From the NCBI GenBank assembly GCA_016928525.1, contig JAFGKO010000209.1, forward strand, positions 1 through 39,848: a stretch of DNA of 39,848 nucleotides, in the 5' to 3' direction. A model generated the notes under the pieces. That model worked only from the letters and a program-made list of their open reading frames with translations, ran no database searches and was not told the DNA's origin. This stretch comes from Anaerolineales bacterium (GTDB lineage Bacteria; Chloroflexota; Anaerolineae; Anaerolineales; Villigracilaceae). A program made the translations under genes and the position numbers. Positions 32,686 to 39,848 of this stretch are shown in pieces (position 1 is the stretch's first letter; each line of letters starts with the position of its first letter).

Positions 32686-33333
32686 ATGCCCAGAGTGGTG
32701 ATTTTTGCTAACGGTCACCTGCCAGAGTTAGAATCTGCGCGTGCTTTGCTGCAGGCGGATGATTACATCATTGCAGCTGATGGCGGTGCCAATCACTTGA
32801 TGAAAATGGGCATTTTGCCCGAAATCGTCATCGGTGATTTGGATTCAGTCGATGAGAATATATTATTCGAGCTAACTTCTGCCGAAGTCAAAATCGAACA
32901 ATATTCCGAAGACAAGGATGAGACTGATATCGAGCTTGCCTTGCGTTACGCAGTTGATTTGCAGCCTTCCGCCATCTTGATTGTGGGCGCGCTGGGTGGG
33001 CGGCTTGACCAGACTCTCGCCAATCTATCCGTTTTGACGGATCCGACGCTGCCTGGAATCGACATCCGCCTGGATGACGGGGTGGAGGAAGCTTTCTTCT
33101 GTCGGAAGCAGGCGGAAGTCCGCGGGCGAAGCGGGGATACTGTCTCGCTGATCCCATGGCATGGTCCTGTGGAAGGCGTCAGTACTGATGGCTTGCAATG
33201 GCCTCTGTACAGTGAAACGTTGTATCCTGATAAATCGCGTGGCGTTAGCAATGTGATGCTGAAAGAGGATGCAACCATCCGTATTCAATCAGGGCTGTTG
33301 CTGATCGTTCACCGTCGATTACCTGAAGCTTAG
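32686..33333 (+). CDS. thiN: Thiamine pyrophosphokinase
   Basis: The enzyme transfers pyrophosphate from ATP to thiamine, making the active cofactor TPP directly. The 215-residue protein carries the family motifs: ADGGANHL (~29-36), IGDLDSV (~46-52), DKDETDIELAL (~73-83) and GALGGRLDQTLANL (~99-112). The C-terminal domain (GDTVSLIPWHGPVEGVSTDGLQWPL) is the TPK B1-binding domain. I chose ATG 32686 because GGAGG lies eight bases upstream within the riboswitch hairpin; the in-frame TTG at 32647 lies inside the aptamer. It is the first gene of the TPP-controlled operon and would convert thiamine imported by the downstream transporter, so the operon is a salvage unit. Confidence 0.95.
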   Translation: MPRVVIFANGHLPELESARALLQADDYIIAADGGANHLMKMGILPEIVIGDLDSVDENILFELTSAEVKIEQYSEDKDETDIELALRYAVDLQPSAILIVGALGGRLDQTLANLSVLTDPTLPGIDIRLDDGVEEAFFCRKQAEVRGRSGDTVSLIPWHGPVEGVSTDGLQWPLYSETLYPDKSRGVSNVMLKEDATIRIQSGLLLIVHRRLPEA

Positions 33334-33345
33334 AAAGGAGCACCC

Positions 33346-34383
33346 ATGAAACGAACCGCGTTTCTTCTGCTTTCGGTCGTTTTTACGTTGAGCGCATGTG
33401 CGCCGAAAGGTCCCGCTGAATTGACCGTGATGACGCATGACTCGTTTGCTGTCAGCGAGGAAGTGGTGCGGGCCTTCGAGCAAGCCAACAATGTAAAGCT
33501 GACTTTCCTGGCCAGTGGCGATACCGGCGCGGCGCTCAATAAGGCCATTCTGACCAAAGAGGCCCCGCTGGCGGACGTACTCTATGGTGTGGATAATACA
33601 TTTCTCTCCCGTGCTCTCGAGGCCGACATCTTCGAGTCGTACCAATCGCCTGCGCTGGCGAACATCCCAGCTGCTTTTCAACTCGATCCCGAAAACCGCC
33701 TGCTGCCGGTGGACTATGGCGATGTGTGCATCAACTATGACAAGGTCTATTTTGCTGAGAATGATTTGCCCGTCCCTGCAGCGCTTGAAGATTTGCTGAT
33801 GCCCGCATACAACGGTTTGCTGGTCGTCGAGAACCCGGCTACCTCTTCGCCCGGCCTGGCTTTCCTGCTGGCCACGGTCGCGCACTTCGGCGACGCCGGT
33901 TACCTCGATTTCTGGGCGGGGCTGCGCGATAACGGGCTGGTGGTGGTGAACGACTGGGAAACGGCTTATTACACCAATTTCAGCGCCTCTTCAGGACAGG
34001 GCTCGCAGCCGATGGTCGTCTCGTATGGTTCCAGCCCGCCCGCGGAAGTGATTTTTGCCGAAACCCCATTAGATGACGCACCCACCGCCTCGATTGTCGG
34101 ACCCGATACCTGCTTCCGCCAAATCGAGTTTGTCGGCATCCTGAAGGGGACGCAGAACCGCGTCCTGGCCGAAAAGTTCGTTGACTTTATGTTGAGTCAG
34201 ACGTTCCAGGAAGACATGCCTTTGCAGATGTTCGTCTTCCCGGTCAACCCGAATGCGGCTCTTCCGGATGCGTTCGTCAAATATGCCCAGATCCCCGACC
34301 GGCCCGCCCAACTCGACCCAGCGGTCATCGCCGCCAATCGCGAGCAGTGGATTCAAGCCTGGACGGATACCGTATTGCGCTAG
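33346..34383 (+). CDS. thiB: Thiamine ABC transporter solute-binding lipoprotein
   Basis: The 345-residue protein has a lipoprotein signal (lipobox LSAC, Cys at residue 18) and the TbpA/ThiB pattern: LTVMTHDSFAVSEEVVRAFEQANNVKLTFLASGDTGAALNKAILTKEAPLADVLYGVDNTFLSRALE. It also has PVDYGDVCINYDK and NPATSSPGLAFLLATVA. Family members bind thiamine, thiamine phosphate or TPP outside the membrane. A strong AAAGGAG site precedes the ATG, 12 bases after thiN. Its position under a TPP riboswitch with permease and ATPase genes supports thiamine as ligand. In a monoderm-type envelope, lipid anchoring in place of a free periplasmic form would be expected. Confidence 0.94.
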   Translation: MKRTAFLLLSVVFTLSACAPKGPAELTVMTHDSFAVSEEVVRAFEQANNVKLTFLASGDTGAALNKAILTKEAPLADVLYGVDNTFLSRALEADIFESYQSPALANIPAAFQLDPENRLLPVDYGDVCINYDKVYFAENDLPVPAALEDLLMPAYNGLLVVENPATSSPGLAFLLATVAHFGDAGYLDFWAGLRDNGLVVVNDWETAYYTNFSASSGQGSQPMVVSYGSSPPAEVIFAETPLDDAPTASIVGPDTCFRQIEFVGILKGTQNRVLAEKFVDFMLSQTFQEDMPLQMFVFPVNPNAALPDAFVKYAQIPDRPAQLDPAVIAANREQWIQAWTDTVLR

Positions 34384-34391
34384 GCTTATTC

Positions 34392-36131
34392 ATGACTCTG
34401 CCAATAAACCGCGAAGAAACGAAGTTGCGAAGATTTTTTCCTCGTTTCTTTGCTTCTTCGCGATTAAATTCTCGCCCTTTTCTCTGGCTCTTTCCACTTG
34501 GGTTTATTGGCCTGTTTTTCTTCTATCCACTTAGTCGTATTCTTACCTATAGTCTTGATCTTTCGGTTCTCACACCTGAAAATCTTCGTCTCACCTCTAA
34601 CGTTTTACTTTTCACTCTCTACCAGGCTTTTCTCTCTACGCTTCTCACCCTGGCTGTGGGGTTGCCAGCCGCCTACCTATTTGCGTGTTTCGACTTCCCC
34701 GGCAAAGCCATGCTGCGTGCGCTGACAGCTGTCCCGTTCATGCTGCCGACGGTGGTGGTTGCAGCGGGATTTAATGCCCTGCTCGGCCCACGCGGCTGGC
34801 TTAATCTTGGGCTGATGAATTTACTCGGACTGGAAACGCCTCCCATCCAGCTTGTGGGCACATTGGGTGCGATTTTGTTGGCACATATCTTTTACAACAC
34901 AACCATCGTCATCCGGCTGGTAGGAAGTGCCCTGTCTCAGCTTGACCCACGCCTGGAAAGCGCCGCGCGTACTCTCGGTGCGGATAGCCGTCGTGCCTGG
35001 TGGTATGTCACCTTGCCATTGTTGCGCCCATCATTGTTAGCAGCCGGGTTGTTGGTGTTCCTGTTCGATTTCACCAGCTTTGGCGTCATTTTGTTGCTGG
35101 GTGGCCCCGGCTTTGCTACTCTGGAAGTCGAGATCTATATCCAGGCGCTGCAAATGCTCAACCTGCCGCTGGCGGGATTGCTCTCGGCAGTGCAATTGCT
35201 GTGTACGCTGGTCTTTTCGGTGCTTTATACACGCGTGGTTGCAAGGACGCGTATAAAAGTTTCCCCACGCGCTGCCCAATACAACCTGCGTCGGGCCCGC
35301 ATCTGGCGAGAAAAAGTCTTTGTCACGGGCCTGGGTATCTCGTTAATTCTTGTTTTTGTCTTGCCGATGTTGGCTTTGCCATTGCGATCCGTCTCCCGCC
35401 TGGAAGCCGCGCGTGGGCAACGTACAGACGTGCAATATGGCTTGACGACGGATTACTACAGCGAACTCTTCGTCAACCGGCGTGGCTCGCTGTTTTACGT
35501 GCCACCCATTCGGGCGGCGCTCAATTCGCTGGGGTATGCCGGATTGACGGTGCTGTTCTCGCTGCTGATGGGCTTCCCGGCTGCTTCTGCTTTAGCCCGG
35601 CCTGGCAAATTGGAACGCTGGCTGGATCCGTTGCTGGTGCTGCCCCTGGGCGCCTCGGCCGTGACTTTGGGCCTGGGTTTCATTATCTCGTTCAACCGGC
35701 CGCCTTTACGCTTGCTGGCCTCGCCTTGGCTGGTTCCCTTGGCGCATACCATGGTGGCGCTGCCCTTCGTCATACGGACCTTGCAACCGGCCCTGGCTTC
35801 CATCCCGGAGCGTTTGCGGGATGCGGCTTCATCGTTGGGGGCATCGCCCTTCCGCGCCTGGTTGGCTGTGGACTGGCCGATCATCTGGCGCGCATCGCTG
35901 GCGGCGGCGACGTTTGCGTTCACGGTTTCGCTGGGCGAGTTCGGCGCGACCGCGTTGCTGACTCGTCCTGAGTACCCGACCATTCCGATAGCCATCTATC
36001 GTTTCCTGTCACAACCTGGCGGGTTGAACTACGGTCAGGCTATGGCAATGGCTTCCATGTTGATGGTTTTGGCAACCATTGGGATTTTGTTGATCGAAAG
36101 ATTGCGTTTGCCTGGAGCGAGGGAATTTTAA
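34392..36131 (+). CDS. thiP: Thiamine ABC transporter permease, fused double-length
   Basis: The 579-residue protein is a ThiP-type permease made of two homologous halves of about six transmembrane helices each. Each half has an EAA coupling loop for the ATPase: LESAARTLGADSRRAWWYVTLPL in the first and LRDAASSLGASPFRAWLAVDWPI in the second. ATG 34392 lies eight bases after the thiB stop; a GTG at 34347 inside thiB would be the only longer start, and neither has a strong ribosome-binding site. The first ~25 residues (NREETKLRRFFPRFFASSR) are encoded by an inverted repeat that looks like an interspersed element, not by conserved permease sequence. It imports thiamine with ThiB and ThiQ. Confidence 0.93.
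   Translation: MTLPINREETKLRRFFPRFFASSRLNSRPFLWLFPLGFIGLFFFYPLSRILTYSLDLSVLTPENLRLTSNVLLFTLYQAFLSTLLTLAVGLPAAYLFACFDFPGKAMLRALTAVPFMLPTVVVAAGFNALLGPRGWLNLGLMNLLGLETPPIQLVGTLGAILLAHIFYNTTIVIRLVGSALSQLDPRLESAARTLGADSRRAWWYVTLPLLRPSLLAAGLLVFLFDFTSFGVILLLGGPGFATLEVEIYIQALQMLNLPLAGLLSAVQLLCTLVFSVLYTRVVARTRIKVSPRAAQYNLRRARIWREKVFVTGLGISLILVFVLPMLALPLRSVSRLEAARGQRTDVQYGLTTDYYSELFVNRRGSLFYVPPIRAALNSLGYAGLTVLFSLLMGFPAASALARPGKLERWLDPLLVLPLGASAVTLGLGFIISFNRPPLRLLASPWLVPLAHTMVALPFVIRTLQPALASIPERLRDAASSLGASPFRAWLAVDWPIIWRASLAAATFAFTVSLGEFGATALLTRPEYPTIPIAIYRFLSQPGGLNYGQAMAMASMLMVLATIGILLIERLRLPGAREF
34410..34462. repeat. Inverted repeat forming the start of the thiP coding region
   Basis: CGCGAAGAA (34410-34418) is complementary to TTCTTCGCG (34454-34462), and AAGAAACGA (34414-34422) to TCGTTTCTT (34442-34450), so the segment can pair in two registers. 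It encodes most of the non-conserved N-terminus of ThiP and resembles an interspersed palindromic repeat. Confidence 0.6.
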
Positions 36132-36182
36132 ATATGATGATCTCGATGCGGGCTACACCCTACTCGACCAGCGGAAAATATC

Positions 36183-37184
36183 ATGCTTGAATTGATCGAT
36201 ATCCACAAAACGTACGAGAACCAGCCGCTGCTCTCCGGCGTCTCTTTCGCTGTCGAGGCGGGAGAGACCGTTTGCCTGCTGGGCGCTTCGGGCAGTGGCA
36301 AGTCTACATTGCTGCGTATCATTGCTGGATTGGAGCAGCCCGAGAGTGGGCAGGTGCTGTGGGATGGGATGGATCTGGCGTCTGAGCCGGTGCACCAGCG
36401 AAACTTTGGCTTGGTATTTCAGGATTACGCTTTGTTCCCACACCTGACGGTGGCTGAAAATGTGGCTTTTGGCTTGAGAATGCGTAGCCTGCCGCAGGAG
36501 GAAATCAAACTGCGCGTAGCCGCTTTGTTGAAACAGGTAAATTTAGGTGATTTTGCAAACCGGAGCGTAACCGACCTTTCGGGTGGCGAGCAGCAGCGTG
36601 TCGCGTTGGCGCGGGCGCTGGCTTCCCGTCCGCGCTTGTTGATGTTCGATGAACCACTAGGCGCTTTAGATCGCGCCCTGCGCGACCACCTGCTGGGCGA
36701 ATTACGCGGGATTCTGCACGATAGCAGCATCCTAGCGATCTATGTTACCCACGATCAGGAGGAAGCTTTTGCGATTGCGGACCGGATCGTCTTACTGCAT
36801 GACGGTCAGATTGCACAAAGTGGCACACCCGCGGATGTGTTTGCTCGTCCCGCTTCGAGTTGGGTGGCAGACTTTTTAGGGTTAGGGAATGTGATCGAGG
36901 GAAAATGGCTTGATGGGGGACGAGTCGAGACGTCGCTTGGGGTGTTGGAGGTGAACCGGGGAACGGAAGCAGCTAGGGGGGAGTCTGTAGCGTTGTTGAT
37001 CCGGCCAGAGGGTGTGACGCTTACTGAAGATGGAACCGGTCTGAAAGGCCGAGTCGCTGATATCCTGTTCCAAAAGAATGGTTTCCGTGTGACTCTGGAA
37101 AACGGCTTATATTTTTATACTCCCGCTCCGCCGCGGGTGGGAGAAGAACTCTCTTTTACTCTGGAGGCGGAATACCTGGGATGA
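36183..37184 (+). CDS. thiQ: Thiamine ABC transporter ATP-binding protein
   Basis: The 333-residue ATPase has Walker A GASGSGKST (~37-45), the Q-loop FQDYALFPHLTVAENVAFGL, signature LSGGEQQRVALARALA (~136-151), Walker B LLMFDEPLGALD and switch His in VTHDQEEAFAIADRI. The ~100-residue C-terminal extension (RPEGVTLTEDGTG...) is a TOBE-like domain, as in MalK/PotA-type ATPases, making it longer than E. coli ThiQ. It drives thiamine import through ThiP. The gene overlaps the DUF402 gene by four bases (ATGA). The general family is certain; the substrate is inferred from the operon. Confidence 0.92.
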   Translation: MLELIDIHKTYENQPLLSGVSFAVEAGETVCLLGASGSGKSTLLRIIAGLEQPESGQVLWDGMDLASEPVHQRNFGLVFQDYALFPHLTVAENVAFGLRMRSLPQEEIKLRVAALLKQVNLGDFANRSVTDLSGGEQQRVALARALASRPRLLMFDEPLGALDRALRDHLLGELRGILHDSSILAIYVTHDQEEAFAIADRIVLLHDGQIAQSGTPADVFARPASSWVADFLGLGNVIEGKWLDGGRVETSLGVLEVNRGTEAARGESVALLIRPEGVTLTEDGTGLKGRVADILFQKNGFRVTLENGLYFYTPAPPRVGEELSFTLEAEYLG

Positions 37185-37639
37185 AGGATATTACTGTCCT
37201 GAAGTGCGGCTTGAATGGCGAGGTAACCTGGCAATATAAGGGTCGGGTATTGAAACGCGCATCGAACTGTGTTGTGTTAGAGGCCTTTTTCAATCGCGAC
37301 GATACGCCTTTTATGGGGGTGGTTTTGAAACGTGGGGACCGTTTTGTGGAAACGTTTTATACGGATCGTTGGTATAACGTGTTTGAGATCTTCGACCGTG
37401 ATGAGGGTATGTTCAAAGGCTGGTATTGTAATATCGGATACCCGGCTGTGTTGGAAAAGGATACGGTCTCTTACATTGATCTGGCGCTCGATTTGTGGGT
37501 GGCGGCGGATGGCACGCAGACGGTGCTGGACGAAGATGAATTTCTGGCGTTGCCCATAAATGTGGCGACTCGCGCGCAGGCGATTTCAGCGCTGGAAGAA
37601 CTCAAACAAAATTTTGCAAGCGAAAAGCCTCCAGCATAA
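37181..37639 (+). CDS. DUF402 protein (nucleoside diphosphatase/FomD-like fold) in the thiamine operon
   Basis: The 152-residue protein matches the DUF402 pattern: FNRDDTPFMGVVLKRGDRFVETFYTDRWYNVFEIFDRDEGMFKGWYCNIGYPAV, then YIDLALDLWVAADG and LDEDEFLAL. Members include the Gram-positive nucleoside tri/diphosphatase Ntdp and FomD, metal-dependent phosphohydrolases on nucleotides; conserved Tyr, Asp and Asn residues are present. It is coupled by ATGA to thiQ, so it is made with the thiamine genes. A role in hydrolysing imported thiamine phosphates before ThiN acts is possible but purely inferred. GGAGG lies upstream within thiQ. Confidence 0.85.
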   Translation: MKDITVLKCGLNGEVTWQYKGRVLKRASNCVVLEAFFNRDDTPFMGVVLKRGDRFVETFYTDRWYNVFEIFDRDEGMFKGWYCNIGYPAVLEKDTVSYIDLALDLWVAADGTQTVLDEDEFLALPINVATRAQAISALEELKQNFASEKPPA

Positions 37640-37650
37640 CACCGGAGGCT
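37626..37650. terminator. Bidirectional hairpin terminator between convergent operons
   Basis: AGCCTCC (37626-37632) pairs with GGAGGCT (37644-37650) and spans the DUF402 stop codon. On the minus strand the stem runs straight into TTTT, a good terminator for the membrane-protein operon; on the plus strand the T-run is poor (CATTGTTCT). Confidence 0.65.
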
Positions 37651-37671
37651 CATTGTTCTAGCAAGTCTATT

Positions 37672-37845
37672 TTAGTAGATGCCCAGTTGGTACATAAGCT
37701 GATCGCCGTTGTTCCACAGCCACCAGCCGCCGCCAGCAGCTACACAGCAGCAGCACAAAACGACAAGAACAACAATGACAATGATGAGCGTTTTATTATT
37801 CTTTTTTGGTTCTTCGAGCGGGGGCATTCCCATATTGTCGTCCAT
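37672..37845 (-). CDS. 57-residue single-pass membrane protein with a four-Cys cluster
   Basis: This small gene reads MDDNMGMPPLEEPKKNNK at the N-terminus, then a hydrophobic helix of Ile/Val/Leu (~20-37) containing CCCC at 31-34, followed by AGGGWWLWNNGD and a short C-terminus ending in QLGIY. The start has AGGAGA ten bases upstream. It is the last gene of a four-gene minus-strand operon, 26 bases after the DUF4190 gene. The Lys-rich side should face the cytoplasm and the Trp-rich side the outside. I do not recognise a family. Four adjacent Cys at the outer membrane half could be acylated, bind metal or form disulphides; none of this is shown. Confidence 0.75.
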   Translation of the reverse strand: MDDNMGMPPLEEPKKNNKTLIIVIVVLVVLCCCCVAAGGGWWLWNNGDQLMYQLGIY

Positions 37846-37871
37846 TTTCTCTTCTCCTGTGATGGGATCAA

Positions 37872-38183
37872 TTATTGATTAATGAAAGGAATGGCAATTC
37901 CCATTGCCATCATTGCGGCAAATGCGAGGCAGGCGCAAACTGCGATTGCAATATTGGCATAACCCAACACTAAACCAGCGGTCGCCATGCCGTCGCCACT
38001 CAATGCCCCCATGCTGCTCTTGATTTCGTTTTTGGCCATGTGACCGGTGATGATCGCAGCGATAGAGCCGATCGTAGGGATAAGTGTCCAGCCGAGGATG
38101 CCCAGGATCAGGCTGGCCAACGCCAGGTTGCTGTTGGGCTTGGCAGGCGGTGTTTGATAAGGTTGGTTCGAATAATCGGTCAT
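37872..38183 (-). CDS. DUF4190 membrane protein
   Basis: The 103-residue protein has a Pro/Gln/Tyr-rich N-terminus (MTDYSNQPYQTPPAKPNS) and two transmembrane hairpins: LALASLILGILGWTLIPTIGSIAAIITGHMA, the DUF4190 signature, then MATAGLVLGYANIAIAVCACLAFAAMMAMG. Such proteins are common in Actinobacteria and Chloroflexota and have no known function. The start has AAGGAG upstream. It lies between the DUF4126 gene and the 57-residue gene in a four-gene membrane-protein operon. Confidence 0.9.
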   Translation of the reverse strand: MTDYSNQPYQTPPAKPNSNLALASLILGILGWTLIPTIGSIAAIITGHMAKNEIKSSMGALSGDGMATAGLVLGYANIAIAVCACLAFAAMMAMGIAIPFINQ

Positions 38184-38212
38184 GTTGATTTCTCCTTACT
38201 GATTATTATAAA

Positions 38213-38785
38213 CTATGTGCGCTGATTTGCCTTCTCACGGCGGTGTTGTCTCCATTGAAAGAATAGCACGATCACCACGACCAGGATGATCGCAACCACG
38301 ATTGGGACTACAATGGCAAGGATGGACATCACCGTAGAAAATATGTCCTCCGCGATGCTGACAGGAACGTTCCCGGCTCCGCCCGTAGTAGCGGTTACCA
38401 TCGGGCGCACCGCGACTGACTTGACAGCATGCACGCTGCCGGCCACCAGCAGGCCGCAGATCAGCGCCAGCACCGGGCTGATGTCGGTGATGACTTTGGC
38501 GCTGGCGGCAAATGCTATCGCGCCCGCCGCCGGGCGGACAAAAGTCTGGATGGCATCGTTGATGTGGTTGACAGCCGGGATTTTATCGGCCAGCATCTCG
38601 ATGATGACCAGGATGCCCAACACAATCAACACCCAGGGGTTGGCCAGCAAATCCCAGGGATTGCTCAAGGTGATCCAGTCTGTATAGTGGGCAATCACGC
38701 CCACCACCAGCAAAGGGATGTATGCATTCAGCCCCGCGCTGGCCGAGAGCCCGAATGCGGTGAAGACACCAAGTAAGAGATCCAT
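38213..38785 (-). CDS. DUF4126 membrane protein
   Basis: The 190-residue protein has the DUF4126 pattern: LLGVFTAFGLSASAGLNAYIPLLVVGVIAHY, IEMLADKIPAVNHINDAIQTFVRPAAGAIAF and GSVHAVKSVAVRPMVTATTGGAGNVPVSIAEDI. About five membrane segments are visible, ending in a long hydrophobic helix and a basic cytoplasmic tail (QWRQHRREKANQR). Function is unknown. A strong AAGGAGG site precedes the ATG, 19 bases after the DUF2085 gene, so the two are cotranscribed. Conserved Asp, Lys and His in the middle segment could be functional. Confidence 0.92.
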   Translation of the reverse strand: MDLLLGVFTAFGLSASAGLNAYIPLLVVGVIAHYTDWITLSNPWDLLANPWVLIVLGILVIIEMLADKIPAVNHINDAIQTFVRPAAGAIAFAASAKVITDISPVLALICGLLVAGSVHAVKSVAVRPMVTATTGGAGNVPVSIAEDIFSTVMSILAIVVPIVVAIILVVVIVLFFQWRQHRREKANQRT

Positions 38786-38804
38786 TCGACAACCTCCTTG
38801 TAAA

Positions 38805-39641
38805 TTAACCTAGCGGGAACCCGCCCCAGGTACCGGTCAATTTCAGGCGCAAAAGGTCGATGACCGAGATCATCAGAAATGTCAGCGTCAAACCGGCTGC
38901 GACCGGCATCCAAAGCTGCTTGAGCGTCTCAAAGGTGTTTTCCTGGCGCATGATGATGACCCAAACGATGCTGAACACCATCGAGAGCAGCGCCAATACA
39001 CCCAGCACGCTCAAAAGCGCAATCGGGTACAGAATAATAGGTTGCTCGCTCAAGATGCCCAGATCCATCAGGAAAATGATCCCCAGTAACGCGCCGAACT
39101 CCTTCCAGGTCAGCGCCGGGCGTATGTCCGCCTCGCGCCAGAGGGTCTGGTTGACCACCGGGAACAATACGGAAGCCATCGCAATGCCCATCCCGCTGCC
39201 GGACAGCAGGCGCAGGGTGTTGTTGGGAACATAGAGATTAGGGATTTGTGGCAGGAAATCCTCGTAAGTCTGCTTGAGCAGGTACAGGTATGAATTCGAC
39301 CCATCCACACCGAAGGCTACAAAGAAGAGCGCCAACATAGCCAGGATGCCTTTCAATGGCATGCTACTGCGTTTGCGGCTCACAACCCCCAAAAATATCA
39401 GAGTAACGCCTGCCGCATTGAACTCCCCTGTACAGCGCGCGCAGAGTGGTAGTTGACGGTCAAAGAGATGGAACGAACGCTCATCGATGCGATGGCAAAC
39501 GGCATATCCTATCCCATCCGCTTTGCCCAACAAACCGGGTGGCGTGATGAACAGGAAAGCAGCCAGCACAAGCAGGGCAGCCAGGGGGACGAACCAGCGA
39601 ACCAGGTTACCGCTAAAAGACAACGTTTTTTGGTTTTGCAC
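38805..39641 (-). CDS. DUF2085 membrane protein
   Basis: The 278-residue protein shows the DUF2085 signature near residues 48-72: CHRIDERSF, then LPLCARCTGEF, three Cys and a His that may hold a metal. Around seven transmembrane segments follow. Function is unknown. The start codon is GTG. A perfect -10 element ends six bases upstream, so the first transcribed base should be the G of the GTG, giving a leaderless mRNA. It heads the four-gene minus-strand membrane-protein operon and is divergent from a lipoprotein gene. Confidence 0.9.
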   Translation of the reverse strand: MQNQKTLSFSGNLVRWFVPLAALLVLAAFLFITPPGLLGKADGIGYAVCHRIDERSFHLFDRQLPLCARCTGEFNAAGVTLIFLGVVSRKRSSMPLKGILAMLALFFVAFGVDGSNSYLYLLKQTYEDFLPQIPNLYVPNNTLRLLSGSGMGIAMASVLFPVVNQTLWREADIRPALTWKEFGALLGIIFLMDLGILSEQPIILYPIALLSVLGVLALLSMVFSIVWVIIMRQENTFETLKQLWMPVAAGLTLTFLMISVIDLLRLKLTGTWGGFPLG

Positions 39642-39647
39642 CCCGTC

Positions 39648-39676
39648 ATTATATGGGCTAACTGTGTGAAAAGCAA
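39648..39676 (-). promoter_or_regulatory. Promoter of the DUF2085 operon (leaderless)
   Basis: On the minus strand TTGCTT (complement of 39671-39676), a 17-base spacer and a perfect TATAAT (complement of 39648-39653). The -10 ends six bases before the GTG start codon at 39641, placing transcription start on the start codon. Confidence 0.75.
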
Positions 39677-39695
39677 GAAAATGCTCGCTTTGGGG

Positions 39696-39701
39696 TATGA
39701 T
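39696..39701 (+). promoter_or_regulatory. Possible -10 element of the terminal lipoprotein gene
   Basis: TATGAT lies 16 bases before the ATG at 39718, but no good -35 is seen. It is placed divergently to the DUF2085 promoter. Confidence 0.35.
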
Positions 39702-39717
39702 AAAGGATAGAGGACCA

Positions 39718-39848
39718 ATGCATAAGACGATTCTGATCGCGCTTCTTTCTTTGACCTTTGCCTGCCAGCCGGTTACGGAGTCTGTTCCCCCGCCGACAAT
39801 TCCCCCGCCCCCCCTGCCATCCGCGACCGTTGCAGCGACCCAGCCAAC
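39718..39848 (+). CDS. Lipoprotein gene, 3' partial
   Basis: Only the first 43 codons are in the window. They start MHKTILIALLSLTFACQPV: a lipoprotein signal peptide with lipobox TFAC (Cys at residue 16). A Pro/Thr-rich stretch (SVPPPTIPPPPLPSATVAATQP) follows, the same kind of linker as in the LysM lipoprotein and the MA peptidase. The ATG has GAGG five bases upstream. The mature domain lies outside the window, so no function can be given. Confidence 0.85.
   Translation, partial: MHKTILIALLSLTFACQPVTESVPPPTIPPPPLPSATVAATQP

Noticed and set aside
33319..33885. Minus-strand frame of 188 codons opposite thiB
   Set aside because: It is a shadow of a clear solute-binding protein gene and has no recognisable domain.
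35000..35971. Open frame of 323 codons overlapping thiP in another frame
   Set aside because: thiP has conserved EAA loops and membrane helices across the same stretch; the alternative product is Ala/Gly-rich and featureless.

Overview
The window is a bacterial chromosome segment, most likely from a Chloroflexota genome close to the Anaerolineae. The evidence is a compact NusA-YlxR-IF2-RbfA block, a DUF4388 protein next to a small COG2229-like GTPase, a giant GAF-repeat histidine kinase, Thr/Pro-rich linkers in exported proteins, and several palindromic interspersed repeats. The taxonomic call is inference. No rRNA, tRNA, CRISPR array or transposase gene was seen, and no gap longer than about 160 bases lacks a gene.

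Layout. 1-7,000 (+): translation and RNA-processing genes nusA (5' end outside the window), rnpM/ylxR, infB, rbfA, an nrnA-like DHH phosphoesterase, truB and ribF, closed by a terminator. 7,090-9,300 (+): an AT-richer two-gene module, a DNA methyltransferase followed by a predicted PD-(D/E)XK endonuclease, with a hairpin on each side; it looks like a transferred restriction-modification cassette. 9,320-12,860: a double-length ThyX with a palindrome inserted in frame, a convergent aldo/keto reductase, and a LysM lipoprotein with a promoter that suggests a leaderless mRNA. 13,010-17,500 (-): a PadR repressor with a good promoter and operator, translationally coupled to a membrane protein; then a MA-type peptidase overlapping a peptide-type ABC solute-binding protein.

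17,585-32,511 (+) is the most unusual region: one apparent ten-gene, 15-kb operon with a near-consensus promoter at its start, no clear internal terminator, and a strong terminator at its end. In order it encodes a DUF4388 protein, a Ras-like GTPase, an alpha/beta hydrolase, a V4R-like small-molecule-binding protein, a left-handed beta-helix protein, a homologue of cyanobacterial acyl-ACP reductase, a response regulator with a degenerate GGDEF domain, a 2,478-residue membrane-anchored histidine kinase with about eleven GAF domains, a second response regulator, and a paralogue of the hydrolase whose catalytic Ser is Gly. I read it as a candidate undescribed signalling system tied to lipid or fatty-aldehyde chemistry.

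32,515-37,650 (+): a TPP-riboswitch-controlled thiamine operon (thiamine pyrophosphokinase, ThiB, ThiP, ThiQ, DUF402). 37,670-39,650 (-): four small membrane proteins in one operon (DUF2085, DUF4126, DUF4190, and a 57-residue Cys-rich protein). The window ends inside a new lipoprotein gene on the + strand.
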